Below, in pieces: positions 14,501 to 25,700 of a stretch of 64,000 nucleotides of DNA (positions within the stretch are counted from its first letter, which is position 1; each line of letters begins with the position of its first letter). This stretch comes from Strigops habroptila (taxonomy: Eukaryota > Chordata > Aves > Psittaciformes > Psittacidae). Under the pieces are notes generated by a model that searched no databases, was not told where the DNA came from, and saw only the letters and a program-made list of their open reading frames with translations. A program made the position numbers and the translations under genes. Location: contig NC_044278.2 of the NCBI RefSeq assembly GCF_004027225.2, positions 3,906,001 to 3,970,000 on the forward strand, written 5' to 3'.

Positions 14501-17500
14501 GATGTGAGAGCAACATATTGAGAGATGCACTTCAGTGACAAGGGACACCGAAGTGGAGCAGCAGTCTTTGAGAGCTCTGGTTCTCTTCTGCAAAATGTTC
14601 TCCAGGCAGAGGAATAAAGAGCTTGTGCATGACTGCCTAAATGCTGTGTACTGCCCACCTGCTTAAAATGGAGTAGTGTGCAATATATCACATATACAAT
14701 GATTTGGGTTGGAAGGAACCTTAAAGCTCATCCAGTTTCAACTCCCTGCCATGGGCAGGACACCTTCCACTAGACCAGGTTACTCAGAACCCCAACCTGG
14801 CCTTGAACACTGCCAGGGATGGGGCTTCCACAGCTTCTCTGGGCACCCTGTGCCAGTTCCTCAGCACCCTCACAGGGAAGAGTTTCTTAGAATCTAAATC
14901 TCCCTTGTTTCAGTTTAAAGCCATTCCCCCTTGTCGTGTCACTACTTGCTCTTATAAAAAGTCTCTCTCCAACTTTCTTGTAGGCCCTCTTTAGGTACTG
15001 GAAGGCTGCTCTAAGGTGTATGTATCCTTGAGATTTCTTTGGGTGCAGTATTAACAAAGAGCATTCAGACAGAATCAAACAACTGATCTGGATCAGAAAA
15101 GTGGGCAAACCATTAGGTATGGCTTTGGGCTGAAGTTGGGAGGGAATGTTTTGTTTTTAATAAAGAATTTGTGATGTATCCTGGCCTTGACTATGCTGGT
15201 TTGCCAGATCTGTCCCTTATCCAGCAAGAAGTGGATGCCCTAGAAGAGCTTAGTCGACAGCTTTTTCTGGAAACTGCTGACTTGCATGCAACAAAGGTAC
15301 ATGGTGAAGTAACTGCCCAGAAGTCGTTTGAAAGAAACTGTATGTTACAAGAAATTGACAGTTGTTCAGTTAGTTAAATGTTGGAATGTTGTGATGTGGC
15401 AGACTGAAGATCTGTTTCTTTAATTTGGAGTCTAGATGGCAGTTTCCTTCCAGTTCACATACGTACTGGGCTGTGCCCAGTGTCCCTAAAGCCATTCAGA
15501 AACTTCTGAATTAAAACTTTTGAGTTCAGAAATGTTTGAATTAAGAGATAGAGAGGGATAAAGCTGTTTGTTACTCTTGCTGCTCCATTAACATTTTGTG
15601 TTGTGGGGGATTGTGGAAATGGATATTTATTTTGTGTGTTCTGTTTCCCCCTCCCTCCTTTTGTATTTCCAGGAGAGAATAGAGTACTCCAAAACTTTCC
15701 AGGGAAAATACTTTAATTTTTTGGGTTATTTTTTCTCCATCTATTGTGTCTGGAAAATCTTCATGGTATGTAAATGTTTTATTGTGTTTTATGTCGACAT
15801 GTGCAAATGTCACACCCTGCATAGATTATGTTATACATGCAGTTCTTCAAGTAATGCTCCAGTTTCCTTAAAATCCTGCTTCTGGAAATTCTGAAAGAAA
15901 CTGGCTCTTGGTTGAAATAAAGCTCTGGATCTGTCTTTTTATAGAGAGCATTAGACAAACAATTCTTACATGTATGTATTTTGCACCTTCTTAGCCAATC
16001 TGACTGCTCCCTGCCCCTTTCCTTGGTGATGCAAAGTAAGAGTCATGCATGTGTCTCGTGTGGAACAGTGAGGTCTGCTTTTGTCTTCTTGTTTCAATGT
16101 AAATCCGTCTCTCTTGCAGGCAACCATCAATATTGTATTCGACCGTGTGGGGAAGACTGATCCAGTCACAAGAGGAATTGAGATCACTGTAAATTATCTG
16201 GGAATCCAGTTTGATGTGAGACTTTATTAATTCTTACAGCCTTTTCAATGATTCCTATCTTATGTAAATAAAATCATAGTGCTGGTAGGGAGAGAGAAAG
16301 AGAACCCTGAGAATGTTTTGACTTCTGACTTGATGAGAAGGAAGGTAAAATGCACCATGAATTTCACTTTCATGTGAATTTTATACTGGGATGGTGATGT
16401 GGTCTTGCCAGAGCAGCAGTGATTTGCTTGTTTGTTTTGGGCAAATGGAAACACGTTAATCAACTTGCTTGGGTTAATACATTTAACTACAAAATAATTA
16501 CATTTGCTCATGCACGCAGGTGTTCTGTCGTTTACACTTTTTAAATATATCCCTGTAAATACAAGGTTCTTTGTGATTGGTGTAAGCTAAATCTGGTTTT
16601 GGAGTAAGTAATTGCTAATATATTTGTGAAAATGTCTGTTTGATACACCTGTCTACAGTGGATTTCTGTACAATTGGGAAATACAAAAACCCCGACGAAT
16701 TGGCAGCTATACAATGAGGTGTAAAGGGAGTTAGCATTAGAGATTTAACTGTATTATTCTTGTTGATACAGGTGAAATTCTGGTCTCAGCACATTTCCTT
16801 TATTCTCGTTGGAATAATCATTGTTACCTCTATCAGAGGATTATTAATCACACTTACAAAGGTAAGAGCCAGGACTCTTATGTTGTTTTGGACCAGGAAA
16901 GCTGTTATGAGAACTTTTAACTACTGAGACAAATACTATATGAACCTTTTATACACATTTGTGTTTTAAATATCTGAATATAAATACTTGCAGAGTGGGG
17001 AAGGCAGGAAAAACACCTTAATACCTTCTGCAGTATATTTCTTCATTCAGTCTCTATTGCTGTTACTGTCAGGAATAGATGTAGGTGTTAAATGTAAGCA
17101 AGGGTTCAAAATGATGTTGTAACCAGGACTTAGGAGTAAGGTTGATCAGATAATGATTAAAAGAATTTAGATTGCTTAGTTTGAGCTGCTGGTAGAACTG
17201 GAAGGGCATTAGCTCAAGAGACATGTAACTTACTGTCTTGCCCTGGCTTTTGGTACCTAAGCTTAACTTCAATATGTATTGTTATATGACTTTTACCACA
17301 TGGCACCACTGGCTCAGGGAAAGTCACATTTAAGAGTTCAGGTTTCTGAAAGTAGGGTATAGGCACCCTTCCAGAAAATAATGCTTTTTATTGGTTTTGT
17401 TTTTTACATGAAAAAGTATTGAGTAGTATGGTCCTTTCATGCTGTCCTAAGGCACATCAGACTTATCTGACTGCTATTTCCAGTGTCTTTTTTTCATTTC

Positions 17501-17931
17501 TCCCCTAGTTCTTCTATGCCATTTCCAGCAGCAAGTCCTCCAATGTTATTGTTCTGCTTCTAGCACAGATAATGGTGAGTATGTAAAACCTCGGGCACAC
17601 CTATCTATGTGCATGCATGCATATCTGTGTGTGTGTACATATAATAAAATCTTTGTATGCTGACCCATGTTAGCCACATAGCCAGTTGTGAAACAATCAC
17701 GACTTTCTGTGTTTTAATTTACAGGGTATGTACTTTGTGTCATCAGTACTCCTGATCCGGATGAGTATGCCTCTGGAATATCGCACTATTATTACAGAAG
17801 TCCTGGGAGAGCTCCAGTTCAACTTTTATCATCGTTGGTTTGATGTGATATTCCTAGTTAGTGCACTGTCCAGTATCCTCTTTCTCTATTTAGCACACAA
17901 ACAAGCTCCAGAAAAGCACATGGCCCTCTAA
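2513..17931 (+). CDS. GPR89B: Golgi pH regulator (GPHR), gene span, 5' end missing
   Basis: Thirteen exons joined in phase give 441 residues plus stop, nearly identical to vertebrate GPR89/GPHR from about residue 15 to the C-terminal [11 protein letters not shown]. The protein is a multi-pass Golgi membrane protein described as an anion channel that helps set Golgi luminal pH; it is related to plant GTG proteins and is not a classical GPCR. Exons 2-6 encode the N-terminal membrane helices ([33 protein letters not shown]), exons 7-9 the soluble loop with the KKKR basic patch and coiled-coil-like [13 protein letters not shown], and exons 10-14 the C-terminal helices. All introns are GT-AG. The first coding exon (about 14 residues) is absent from the window and must lie upstream, so intron 1 is longer than 2.5 kb. 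Birds have one locus where human has GPR89A and GPR89B. The gene converges on PDZK1. Identification is very secure; the A/B suffix is only by convention. Confidence 0.97.
2573..3495 (+). other. GPR89B intron 2
   Basis: No gene. Two imperfect copies of tttcattacaa...gtccaYgtctt lie at about 2585-2660, the second lacking 15-17 bases. Confidence 0.8.
3496..3599 (+). CDS. GPR89B: GPR89B coding exon 3
   Basis: Encodes [16 protein letters not shown] through ILGVLNS, a membrane helix. Acceptor ttgcag, donor gtgagt; the last codon is split after two bases. Confidence 0.95.
3600..5087 (+). other. GPR89B intron 3
   Basis: Nothing recognisable except A-runs near 4911-4930. Confidence 0.8.
5088..5194 (+). 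CDS. GPR89B: GPR89B coding exon 4
   Basis: Encodes [14 protein letters not shown] to YFVVSNIRL (here the third position reads KLN). Acceptor ttttag, donor gtgagt; one base is left over for the next exon. Confidence 0.95.
5195..6051 (+). other. GPR89B intron 4
   Basis: Holds only the 29-base tandem duplication at 5549-5604. Confidence 0.8.
5549..5604. repeat. 29-base tandem duplication
   Basis: tgaggcagaaaagctcaata and the following bases are repeated 29 bases later with few changes. In GPR89B intron 4; no function inferred. Confidence 0.8.
6052..6153 (+). CDS. GPR89B: GPR89B coding exon 5
   Basis: Encodes [16 protein letters not shown] through [11 protein letters not shown]. Acceptor cattag, donor gtgagt; the codon is split after one base. 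Confidence 0.95.
6154..9330 (+). other. GPR89B intron 5
   Basis: Holds a CR1 fragment at 8676. A Cys-rich 140-codon open frame at 8024-8446 shows no family features and is taken as chance. Confidence 0.8.
8676..8812 (-). mobile_element. CR1 LINE 3'-end fragment
   Basis: Starts tcatagaaccatgcaatg, then ggttggaaaggaccttaaga and ccctgccatgggcagg, the reversed 3' end of CR1. Lies in GPR89B intron 5, antisense to the gene. Confidence 0.8.
9331..9451 (+). CDS. GPR89B: GPR89B coding exon 6
   Basis: Encodes [20 protein letters not shown] through TYMSYFLR. Acceptor ttctcag, donor gtaact. This exon follows the longest well-bounded intron on the 5' side (3.2 kb). Confidence 0.95.
9702..9782 (+). CDS. 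GPR89B: GPR89B coding exon 7
   Basis: Encodes [20 protein letters not shown] and then IVSKKKR, the start of the soluble loop. Acceptor ttgcag, donor gtgaga. Confidence 0.95.
9783..13052 (+). other. GPR89B intron 7
   Basis: A possible old CR1 piece near 12055-12320 and a long G/T-rich stretch at 12910-13010 just before the exon 8 acceptor. Nothing else seen. Confidence 0.75.
12055..12320 (+). mobile_element. Possible old CR1-type LINE coding fragment
   Basis: ggggtgccccagggtctgtc and the following cttatcaacaacct-gaagagg resemble the CR1 reverse-transcriptase region that encodes 'GVPQGSVL'. It is diverged and frame-broken. In GPR89B intron 7. Confidence 0.4.
13053..13162 (+). CDS. GPR89B: GPR89B coding exon 8
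   Basis: Encodes [20 protein letters not shown] through [10 protein letters not shown]. Acceptor tttcag. The donor is gtatcc, weaker than the other donors of this gene, but it joins in phase to the next exon to restore the conserved SGSEN-L-x-LIQQEV. Confidence 0.93.
13478..13910 (-). mobile_element. CR1 LINE fragment
   Basis: Reversed CR1: tcatagaatcat, gaatggtttgggttggaagg, aaagccattccccttgtcct, ttctcttctccaggctgaac. The 5' junction (13478-13560) contains small duplications of agaacccatagaat. In GPR89B intron 8. Confidence 0.88.
14699..15018 (-). mobile_element. CR1 LINE 3'-end fragment
   Basis: Reversed CR1 with gatttgggttggaaggaacc, ctgccatgggcaggacacct, aaagccattcccccttgtcg. Same subfamily appearance as the 3' part of the copy at 34310. 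In GPR89B intron 8, 190 bases before exon 9. Confidence 0.88.
15208..15296 (+). CDS. GPR89B: GPR89B coding exon 9
   Basis: Encodes [20 protein letters not shown] through ETADLHATK. Acceptor ttgccag, donor gtacat. Ends in phase 0. Confidence 0.95.
15673..15765 (+). CDS. GPR89B: GPR89B coding exon 10
   Basis: Encodes [20 protein letters not shown] then [11 protein letters not shown], a membrane helix. Acceptor ttccag, donor gtatgt. Confidence 0.95.
16120..16215 (+). CDS. GPR89B: GPR89B coding exon 11
   Basis: Encodes [20 protein letters not shown] then [12 protein letters not shown]. Acceptor ttgcag, donor gtgaga. Confidence 0.95.
16772..16861 (+). CDS. GPR89B: GPR89B coding exon 12
   Basis: Encodes [20 protein letters not shown] then [10 protein letters not shown], a membrane helix. 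Acceptor atacag, donor gtaaga. Confidence 0.95.
17509..17574 (+). CDS. GPR89B: GPR89B coding exon 13
   Basis: Encodes [20 protein letters not shown] then IM. Acceptor cccctag, donor gtgagt. Confidence 0.95.
17725..17931 (+). CDS. GPR89B: GPR89B last coding exon (14)
   Basis: Encodes [20 protein letters not shown] to the C-terminal [11 protein letters not shown] and a TAA stop at 17929-17931. Two hydrophobic helices lie in this exon. Acceptor tttacag; the 3' UTR follows. Confidence 0.95.
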   Translation, partial: GMYFVSSVLLIRMSMPLEYRTIITEVLGELQFNFYHRWFDVIFLVSALSSILFLYLAHKQAPEKHMAL

Positions 17932-18364
17932 GTAAGGACTGCAGGCACGCACTGCTCTCTGTCCTTTCAACTGCACTGCTGCAACTCCTGTGGACTGCAA
18001 AACTTGAAGGGGGCCAGGACTATGCTGTGTGTGTGTTCCAGCGGTGTAACTGGCTCTTTGAACTTCCACATGTCATCATCAAGTTCTGTGGCTCATTTTA
18101 TGAAGGTGCCACAACTTGAAGGGAAGGGAATGCACATATTGAACGTGAGATTGTTCATTGCCAGGGAATAAGGGCACTCCTGGGTACACCAATAACTAGG
18201 GGCATCAGAACTTGCGTAGCAGGTTGGCTAAGGTAAGACCTCTTACAGTTAGAAGAACGTTTTCATAGAAGGCACCAAGGAAATGTGATTTTACTTTTGA
18301 AAATCAACTCATAATTGGGGTTCAGAGGATGGCAATTCTGGAGTTGAATGTTTGGGTCTGTGGA

Positions 18365-18370
18365 ATTAAA
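18365..18370 (+). promoter_or_regulatory. GPR89B: Candidate GPR89B poly(A) signal (ATTAAA)
   Basis: ATTAAA lies about 430 bases after the GPR89B stop and is followed near 18400-18415 by a GT/T-rich run. I saw no canonical AATAAA on + closer to the stop. This would end GPR89B about 400 bases before the far PDZK1 poly(A) candidate on the other strand. Confidence 0.4.
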
Positions 18371-18803
18371 TAAGCTTTTGTAATATGTCCTGCAAGCATC
18401 CCAGTTGTTTTTTGTCATCCCCAAAGATGTGGCTGGAAGTGAACTAGAAAGTGGCTAGGATTTGCTGCCTGGCAGACGTGGAGAGAAATTCCACTCCATT
18501 TCTGTATGGAGTGTAAACTACTGTGTATCACTGGTACCTACTATTCTTGGGAGCTGGAGATTAGCTTTCTGTTGCTGAGACTCAGCTTTGTTTTCTCTCC
18601 ATGTGCAGATGGAACTGAGGTTTTGGATTCCTCTTTGCTAAAGTTCAGTGTGAAGTCAAAGACCACAGCTATGCCTTGTTTACCTTATGTGTTACAAATT
18701 TGTTTCCTTATGTTCTGTAAATCTGATGTTTTCCACAGCCTGTGTATTCTTCTACAGCAGCCCATTTCCCCTTCTTGATGTAATTCAAGGCATAAAAGTA
18801 AAT

Positions 18804-18809
18804 TTTATT
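18804..18809 (-). promoter_or_regulatory. PDZK1: Candidate distal PDZK1 poly(A) signal
   Basis: AATAAA read on the - strand, about 910 bases after the PDZK1 stop. It would give a long 3' UTR. It competes with the proximal site at 19357-19362. Confidence 0.35.
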
Positions 18810-19356
18810 AATGTGACTTAAACTTGTAGCTTCCCATAGCTGCTCTCCTAGGCTTTCTGTGTTTAAAAGTTCTTCTGGAACATAAATCGTAGGTAGTAAG
18901 GATAAGACTGGGGGCATGGGTGGGAATAGCCACTCTAAACAATTTATTTCTGGGTTGTCTTCAGTGTACAGCAAAGAGACAAAGTATACAGCAGCAGTAT
19001 TACAAAGCCATTTATGTCATATTCAAGACAATGTGGTGTTGACTTGGAGTTAAATGTGCACAACTGAATTATGTACGCTATTCTAATTACCATGACCCAC
19101 AAGTGTATGCAGTGGAGAAAGAATAGTGCTTAAATGTCTTGATTTATGAATTATGAAGTTAGCTTAATGTTTGAAAGACATTTCTGCAAAGTTAGCAGGA
19201 GAAAGGGGTGTAACGCACAGAGTAGGCTGGCTTATGCCACTTCACAGCAGTTGTACAGCTGTATTACGTAGAAGAGTTGCCACAGAGCTTTAGCTGATGG
19301 ACTTGGATTAGGGGGAGAACTGCCTCTCCTGGGAGATGGGGAGAAATCAATTGCTC

Positions 19357-19362
19357 TTTATT
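19357..19362 (-). promoter_or_regulatory. PDZK1: Candidate proximal PDZK1 poly(A) signal
   Basis: AATAAA read on the - strand, about 355 bases after the PDZK1 stop codon. It is the first canonical hexamer after the stop, so it is a reasonable main site. Confidence 0.4.
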
Positions 19363-19717
19363 AAGAGCTTATCCTTAAAAGGCTAAGATGCTTACGAATC
19401 TATAAAACATTTCTGCCTTCTGCTGCACTATACTTAATTTTCTACTGACACTTATTTAAGCCTTTACAGAAGGAAGTGACTAACTGCCCACTTTACAAGG
19501 CAGAAAGCCAATGAAGTACAATTGCAGTGTGTTAGATGAATGCAAATTACACTGAAGTGTTTACCTCAGCCAGCTGCATTTCAGCAAGAGATTGCAGTCC
19601 TTTACAGGTATGGCACTCCTAGGAGCAGTCAAATTCTGAGAGGTGTAGTAGCAAAGGGTGATTGAAGAAAGAGGATTTGGAAGGTTTCTTTTTCTGTTCT
19701 TGGCATAGTTTGTCTCC

Positions 19718-19795
19718 TTACAACTTTGTGTCGTCACTGTTGTCACTGTCTGCTCTTGTAGAGGCAGCTGATTGTGAAGAGGAGGATGAGCTTGC
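19718..19795 (-). CDS. PDZK1: PDZK1 last coding exon 8
   Basis: Twenty-six codons after a ttctctgcag acceptor: a Ser-rich run, then [12 protein letters not shown] and TAA. Mammalian PDZK1 ends with a Ser-rich stretch and SEDTEM, so length, composition and the terminal class I PDZ ligand agree. Phase 0 joins exon 7. Assignment is by this similarity; no transcript was available. Confidence 0.85.
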   Translation of the reverse strand, partial: ASSSSSSQSAASTRADSDNSDDTKL

Positions 19796-22700
19796 CTGCA
19801 GAGAAGTAACAAATACATTCTGATTATTTTCAGGTCATAAACATGCTTGATAGTCTGCAGGGTTATGAACGACTCCTGTTTTCATCTGCACTAATCATAT
19901 ACTTGTTTGGATGGCAGAATAAGCCAACAAAGGTGATTTTTTTTTTTGTTGTTGAAGTGCTTTTTGGTTAGTTACATTTAGAGAGAAATTTATTCAATAG
20001 AGATGTCCTATTGTTCCTGTACCTGCTGAATTTGCACACAAAAGTGGTGTTAACTTCTTTCTGCTGCAAAGTGCAGCTTGGTGACTGAACCTTTTGCAAA
20101 AACCTGGCAGCTGGACAGTTTCAGACAAGGCTAATGAAAAATGAACAGGAGACAGCATTGGTTTTACTCTTCCTTGTCTGTCTCCTTTGCATGATCAGAA
20201 AAGAGCTTTAAATGTTTAAGGCTGACCACGCCGAGGATTCAAAATGACTGTTTCAAGAAGAAACACCTTCCTGCTTTTCTGACTTGTCATGCTTCATATT
20301 CTTTCTAGTGGCATGAAGTGAGTAAAATAAATCAGCACATTTCCTAGAAAATGTCATCATAACCTATCAATTGCTCTTTCCTCTACAAAAGGATCTGACG
20401 TATTTCACCTGGTTTCCCCAAAAGTGGTTTATGCTTTTTTGGTGTATTTAAGAACTTTTCCCCCTGCATGTTCAGGATTGTATTGCCTGTTTCCCATCTT
20501 CATCAAGGATTACTGTATTTGGATTATCTTGTTCCATAAAACCTCTTGTATGTGCATTCTTTCTGTGATTTAATTTTGCATTAAAGATACTCGCCTGTAT
20601 TATGTGTGGGGAAAGGAAGAGTTTATGATAATCAGACTACAGCTTCCCTTTTAATAACATACACTGATTTGTAATAATCCAGGCTCAAGTTAAAAATCCT
20701 AGCACAGGAATACTGGTTCTTTTCCTATTCCCTAGATGATTCCTCAACATCTACTTAATGCATTATTACTCACCCTTTCCCTTGGTTCAGGTGAGTTTCT
20801 CTCTGGCTCTGATGGGTAATTTTCTGTGTAATCAGGAGGTTCAGAAGTGTCATGGACTGGATCTGCCATAGAGGCTGTGATGAGAATGTTCTGGTCCTGG
20901 AAGTATTTGTAAGCATCTTTGCTGCACACCAGTAGTGTTAGTCTGTCACCACTGTCTCGGATTCTTGCCACCACTTTGTCATAGGATTCATTCATCACAT
21001 TCATGCCGTTCACTTCCACCAAGAAGTCGTTATTTTCTACACCTGCTGTGTCAGCTGGTCCCTGGCTTTGTACCTGCAAAGGCAAGTTCAAACTGAGATA
21101 CTAGCATCAAACTTGGAAAGATGCATTAACAACTGGAGGCTAGCGAGGCTATTGTGTTACTGTTTTCCTTCCAAGAGAGCAAAATACAAAATGTTTATGC
21201 TTTCGCTACAAGACAGTAAAATAAACGTGGGGAAGATATGTGGGGCAGAAGTGAATTGGGACAGACAATAGGCCTAGGCATGATAAATGTGGAACCCACC
21301 AGTTTGGGATTTAAGATACATCTTGATTTTGGTAGACTTGTTATAGAAATGTGGCATGGTGGAATCATGAAGACAGGTGGAAAACTAATTTTCTTAATTA
21401 TTGGCAAGTCCCTATCCAGTAATTTTAAAGTTAACTTTACTACGTTAATGTTACAGTAAGGTTACCTCTATTACATATATCCTTATTACATTACATATCC
21501 TTAGTAATGAGTGGAAACCTTCTCTCAAGAAAGCTAAAGGCAAAGACATGATTTGTTTGAGGTTCAACTTGTGCCAGCTGTGGAATTCAAAAAAGGTGGG
21601 TAGAGCAGGGTGAAGGTGTCTCACATTCAGGATGTTCTACAGACAGAAAAACCTATTTGAAATACCAATTTTGGCATGCTGGCCTCATGAATAAAAGCAA
21701 AAATGATGCAAAAGCTTGATTTCCCTTTTGTCTAGACGTCTAATAGCTTATTTTTTTATCTTGGTCCTACAATGTCAGTATGACTAACAGCTGCAGCTTT
21801 TGTCTGAGTGTGCTGGAGAAGAGACTTGTCTTGTGTGGCTTTTCCTGAAGGCATTTGCAGGACGGAAGAGAGGAAGTTGGCTGACAGACTACTTGGGCTT
21901 TTCCTTGTTCCTCATTCTACATTAATACCTCATTGATGAACAGTCCAGGCTTGTTCTTAATCATGTTTAAACTGAAGCCAAACCCACTAGGCCCTTTCAC
22001 CATCTTGCAGATTCTTGGCTTGTGGTTCTCTTTCTGCTCAGTGTGCAATTCCACTCTTTCCTCCATTTTAGCTGGAGTTGGATCTTGTGCTTTGCAGTAG
22101 TATGAGAAAGGGGAAATCTGAGCCTGAAAAGAAGTCACAAATAAAACTTTGTTAGTATAAAAGCTTCCATTGTGAAATCTGTATCAGGCTTCACGATCAA
22201 AATGAACCGTTTGAAACCTTTTTAATGACTCAGACTTGAGCTGCAGCGAAGAGCTCTTGGCTATTAATTTCTGGCTGAGTGGAAAACTACAATGTTGATC
22301 TATGTGAGAAAGGAATTTTATTACTCGTTTTGTTCATAAATGGTTACACAGCTGCATAGCTCCGAATTTGTTGGTTTAAACTTCTGACCTTTCTTGTGGT
22401 GTGTTTTGTTCCAGTAGCGACTAAAAATCTGGAAGAGGTGAAAAATTTGGGTGTTTTGTGACTTGCTATACAAGTGCAAGGAGAGTTGCTGAAATACGGG
22501 TGTATCTTAGACATTTCCCACCAGTTGAAGTGTCTGTCAGAGCAGACTGGCTGTTTTATTGCTGCATATGTCTCTTCCTACTGATAAATTATCATTTCTA
22601 AGTAGTAGGTTGCATTTTCTTACCAGTTTATACATGGCGTCAGTCTCCTTATCCACTACCAACAGTGTGGTTTTTGCCTCAGACTGCTTAATTTTTCCCA

Positions 22701-25700
22701 CTGCACTTTCATGGTCCAGACCATCCACCAGCTCTCCATTCACAGCTACTAAAATATCGTCGTCTTTGAGACCCGCTGTGGCTGCTGGGCTCTCAGCATC
22801 AACATCCTTGATTATATGATCTAAGATCAGAAGGAAGAAAAGATTGATGTGAAGGCTGGTTAGTTTGAAGACATTAAAATGCATGGAAAACCTGATTGTC
22901 AGAATTGCATGGTCGAGACCATTTCCCTCATGCAGGTCTGTTCCCAACACGTCTGTAGAGGACTTCTAGATGACCAGTGAGAAGCCAAAAGAGAATGAGG
23001 ACTGCAAACCTTGTACCAGAAGAAACTCTATAGCCAATGGCATGGTCTGTGTGTTAACTGGATTCTTACCACCAGTATTTTGTTCCATCCGTAGATAAAA
23101 GCCATAACCATTTTCTCCTTTCTGGATCTCAATAAGTCGTGGTTTGAGGGGAAGCAATCTCAGGCTGGCACTCTCTTTGCTCAGTACCATCTTCTGGCTC
23201 TTGTAATACTGGTCTGTTTCTTCATTTGAAAGTAGAAACATAACACGATTCTCAGACTTCTTTACCTGTGATAATACGTATGCAGTCTTAGATGTCACCA
23301 CTTCAATAATATGTGGGAATTGTAGATACTTTGGTAACGGGTGTACTGATACATAGTGATGTGTGAGTGCTGTTGATGAATGAGCCATAAGGTGTAGGCC
23401 ATAGTACTATAAGTTGACTTCCCCCCTCACTCCCCTCCAGTCAGAAATTTGGGCCATGGCAAGATCTTCGGTATGTAAGATCTAGTATATATATATTTGA
23501 AGAAATTTTCTGCATTTCATACTGTGTTCCTGACCTTTAGGGAATTAGCTGCAGAGTGCCAAGAGGGTGGCATACAGTACCAGCAAGAATCCAGTGAGCC
23601 CCAGTAGATAATGCTTGGCTTATCTAGATATGGAACTCTACAATATAGACATATCGTGCCATTTATATGGCTATTTTAGTTTGCAGTGACAAGAGTCAAG
23701 TTTCTGCCACTCTTCCATCTCCCTGTATTAGTGATTCTGAGCTTTTTGTTTGTTCAGTCTCTCCAAGTCCATCCTTCTCTTATTCCCTTGTAGTCTAAAG
23801 CGTGCCCTTTTAACTCATCTTAACCAGCATCACTCTGCTGGTGCTGTTACAGTAGCTCAATAAAACACGGGTGTTGCACAGTTCCATAGTTAGTAGCGTG
23901 CACTGGATTGTGATGTTGGAATGCTGGAGCATGTACTGCCTATCTCATGGCTCTCTGAAATCTCTTCAGCTCCAGCTGCGTTTCAGCAGTGCCAACAGTG
24001 GAAAGCTGGAGGCCTCATTAGCAATATTCTTTGCAGATGAGGCCAGGCAGTGAAATTACTTGCACAGTAGTTTTCATTAGTTTTGTACTTCTTAACAGGA
24101 GAAAGGAACTACTGTCTAAAAGAATGAATTTTCCCTGTTCCGTGCTGACTGTATCACCAGAGAGTTCCCCCTCTTCCTGCCCTGAAAACCACATTTGATG
24201 ACTTGCCCTCTTACTATTTGGAGTATTTCCAGGTCTTTTAGGAACAGAGCATGATTTATTTAATAGTGTTCCTGGCGGCAGCACACTTCTGTTATTTAAG
24301 ATCCTTTGCCCTGTCCTGATGGCAGTATTTATTCAGAGTCAGTTCAAGAGGCTGCTTGACAACAGAGCCAAAGCAGAGGGGGTACTCTGCTGTGTTAATG
24401 ATACATGAGCAGTAGCTTCCAGGATTTACTGTGAAGCATTCAAATCAGCCAGACCTGCCTCTTCAATATCCCTGGTGGGTTGCTGTGAAAGTGGGCCAGA
24501 ACAGAAGATGAATCAGTGTACAACAAATACCTTTTCCACCGCTTCCTCATGTGTGTCATTTTCCACATTTTTTCCATTGATTTCAATCACGCGATCGTTA
24601 TTTTGGACACCAGCCTTTGCAGCTGCTCCTTGTGATGAAAGGTCTACTATGAACAACCCCTTCTGTCCTAAAATAAATGAAAGCTCATTACACAGGGTAA
24701 GTCACTGACACACGCCTGAATTTAATGATTAAGGAAACTAAGTACTGATGACCTTGGACTCTGCTTACATGCAGATTACAGTGACACCACAAGTCTTCTA
24801 CATAGACATACCTCCATCTCTCTTATTCTGTCCTGAAAAAATCACTTCTGTGGGGGTGGGAGGCATTTGTTCACTATCTGCAGCTCAAAAACCTTTTGTT
24901 TATCAAGAGTGCTAAAGGGGAGCATTGGATTTGATTCCCACCTCCTCCCCCTCCCAGTTTGAAGTGAGGAGCTGCTTTTGGTGTTGTTCTATACATTTCA
25001 TAATTTCCTGTGTTTGGAAGGCTTCCATGTTTGGTCTTTCAGTTATATTACATTCTGAAATATCCTTTTTAGAGGTGATGCTCTCCAGAAGACTTCCCTA
25101 TTCTGTTAACTGGCCTTGGAAGAAAGGCATATGTGGAAGAGGTTCAAAATCCCTTACTTTCTAAATGAAATAACTTACAAATTGGAAATGAGTTTATTAC
25201 AGCTGTCTAGAACTTTATGTGCTGATACCTGAGGTTATTTGAAGGAATAGAACAGGACTTGATGTAGCATCTTGAGTGTATATCTGGTAATTGATCAGGG
25301 ACTGCAAGTTTCATTTTGGTAAGTGGGCTTAAATAACAAGCAGAAAATAGCTTATTCTTTTTATCTGTCGCCCCATACTCTCCCCATCTTTTCTCCACCC
25401 CATAAGAAATGTGGTCCTTGGAAAACTGTGCACTGCATATGCTGTACAGAAAAGGGCTAGTGGTAGACCTGAGCTCATCATGCTTCTCACTTTCTGTTAG
25501 CAAGAGGAGTTTGTGTGTCCCCACTGGTCTCCACATGTTAACTGTGGTTGCCTCTGCCCTTGCTTGCCCTCTCTCTTTCTCTATACACACCATCTCTTCT
25601 CACCAAGCTCTCACCTTCTGTGGTTTTCAGAGAGAAGCCATAGCCTTTCTCCTCCTTCACTAGGTAGCAGAGCCGGGGTTGTGGAACTGCGGTGATTGCT

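Larger units (their letters stand above)
13163..15207 (+). other. GPR89B intron 8
   Basis: Holds two CR1 copies, both antisense to the gene (13478 and 14699). The rest is unremarkable. Confidence 0.8.
15297..17508 (+). other. GPR89B introns 9-12
   Basis: Four introns of about 375, 355, 555 and 645 bases between exons 9 and 13. No repeats or other features seen. Confidence 0.8.
17932..19717. other. Convergent 3' UTRs of GPR89B and PDZK1
   Basis: Tail-to-tail region between two stop codons. Only the poly(A) candidates at 18365 (+), 18804 (-) and 19357 (-) are recognisable. Confidence 0.6.
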
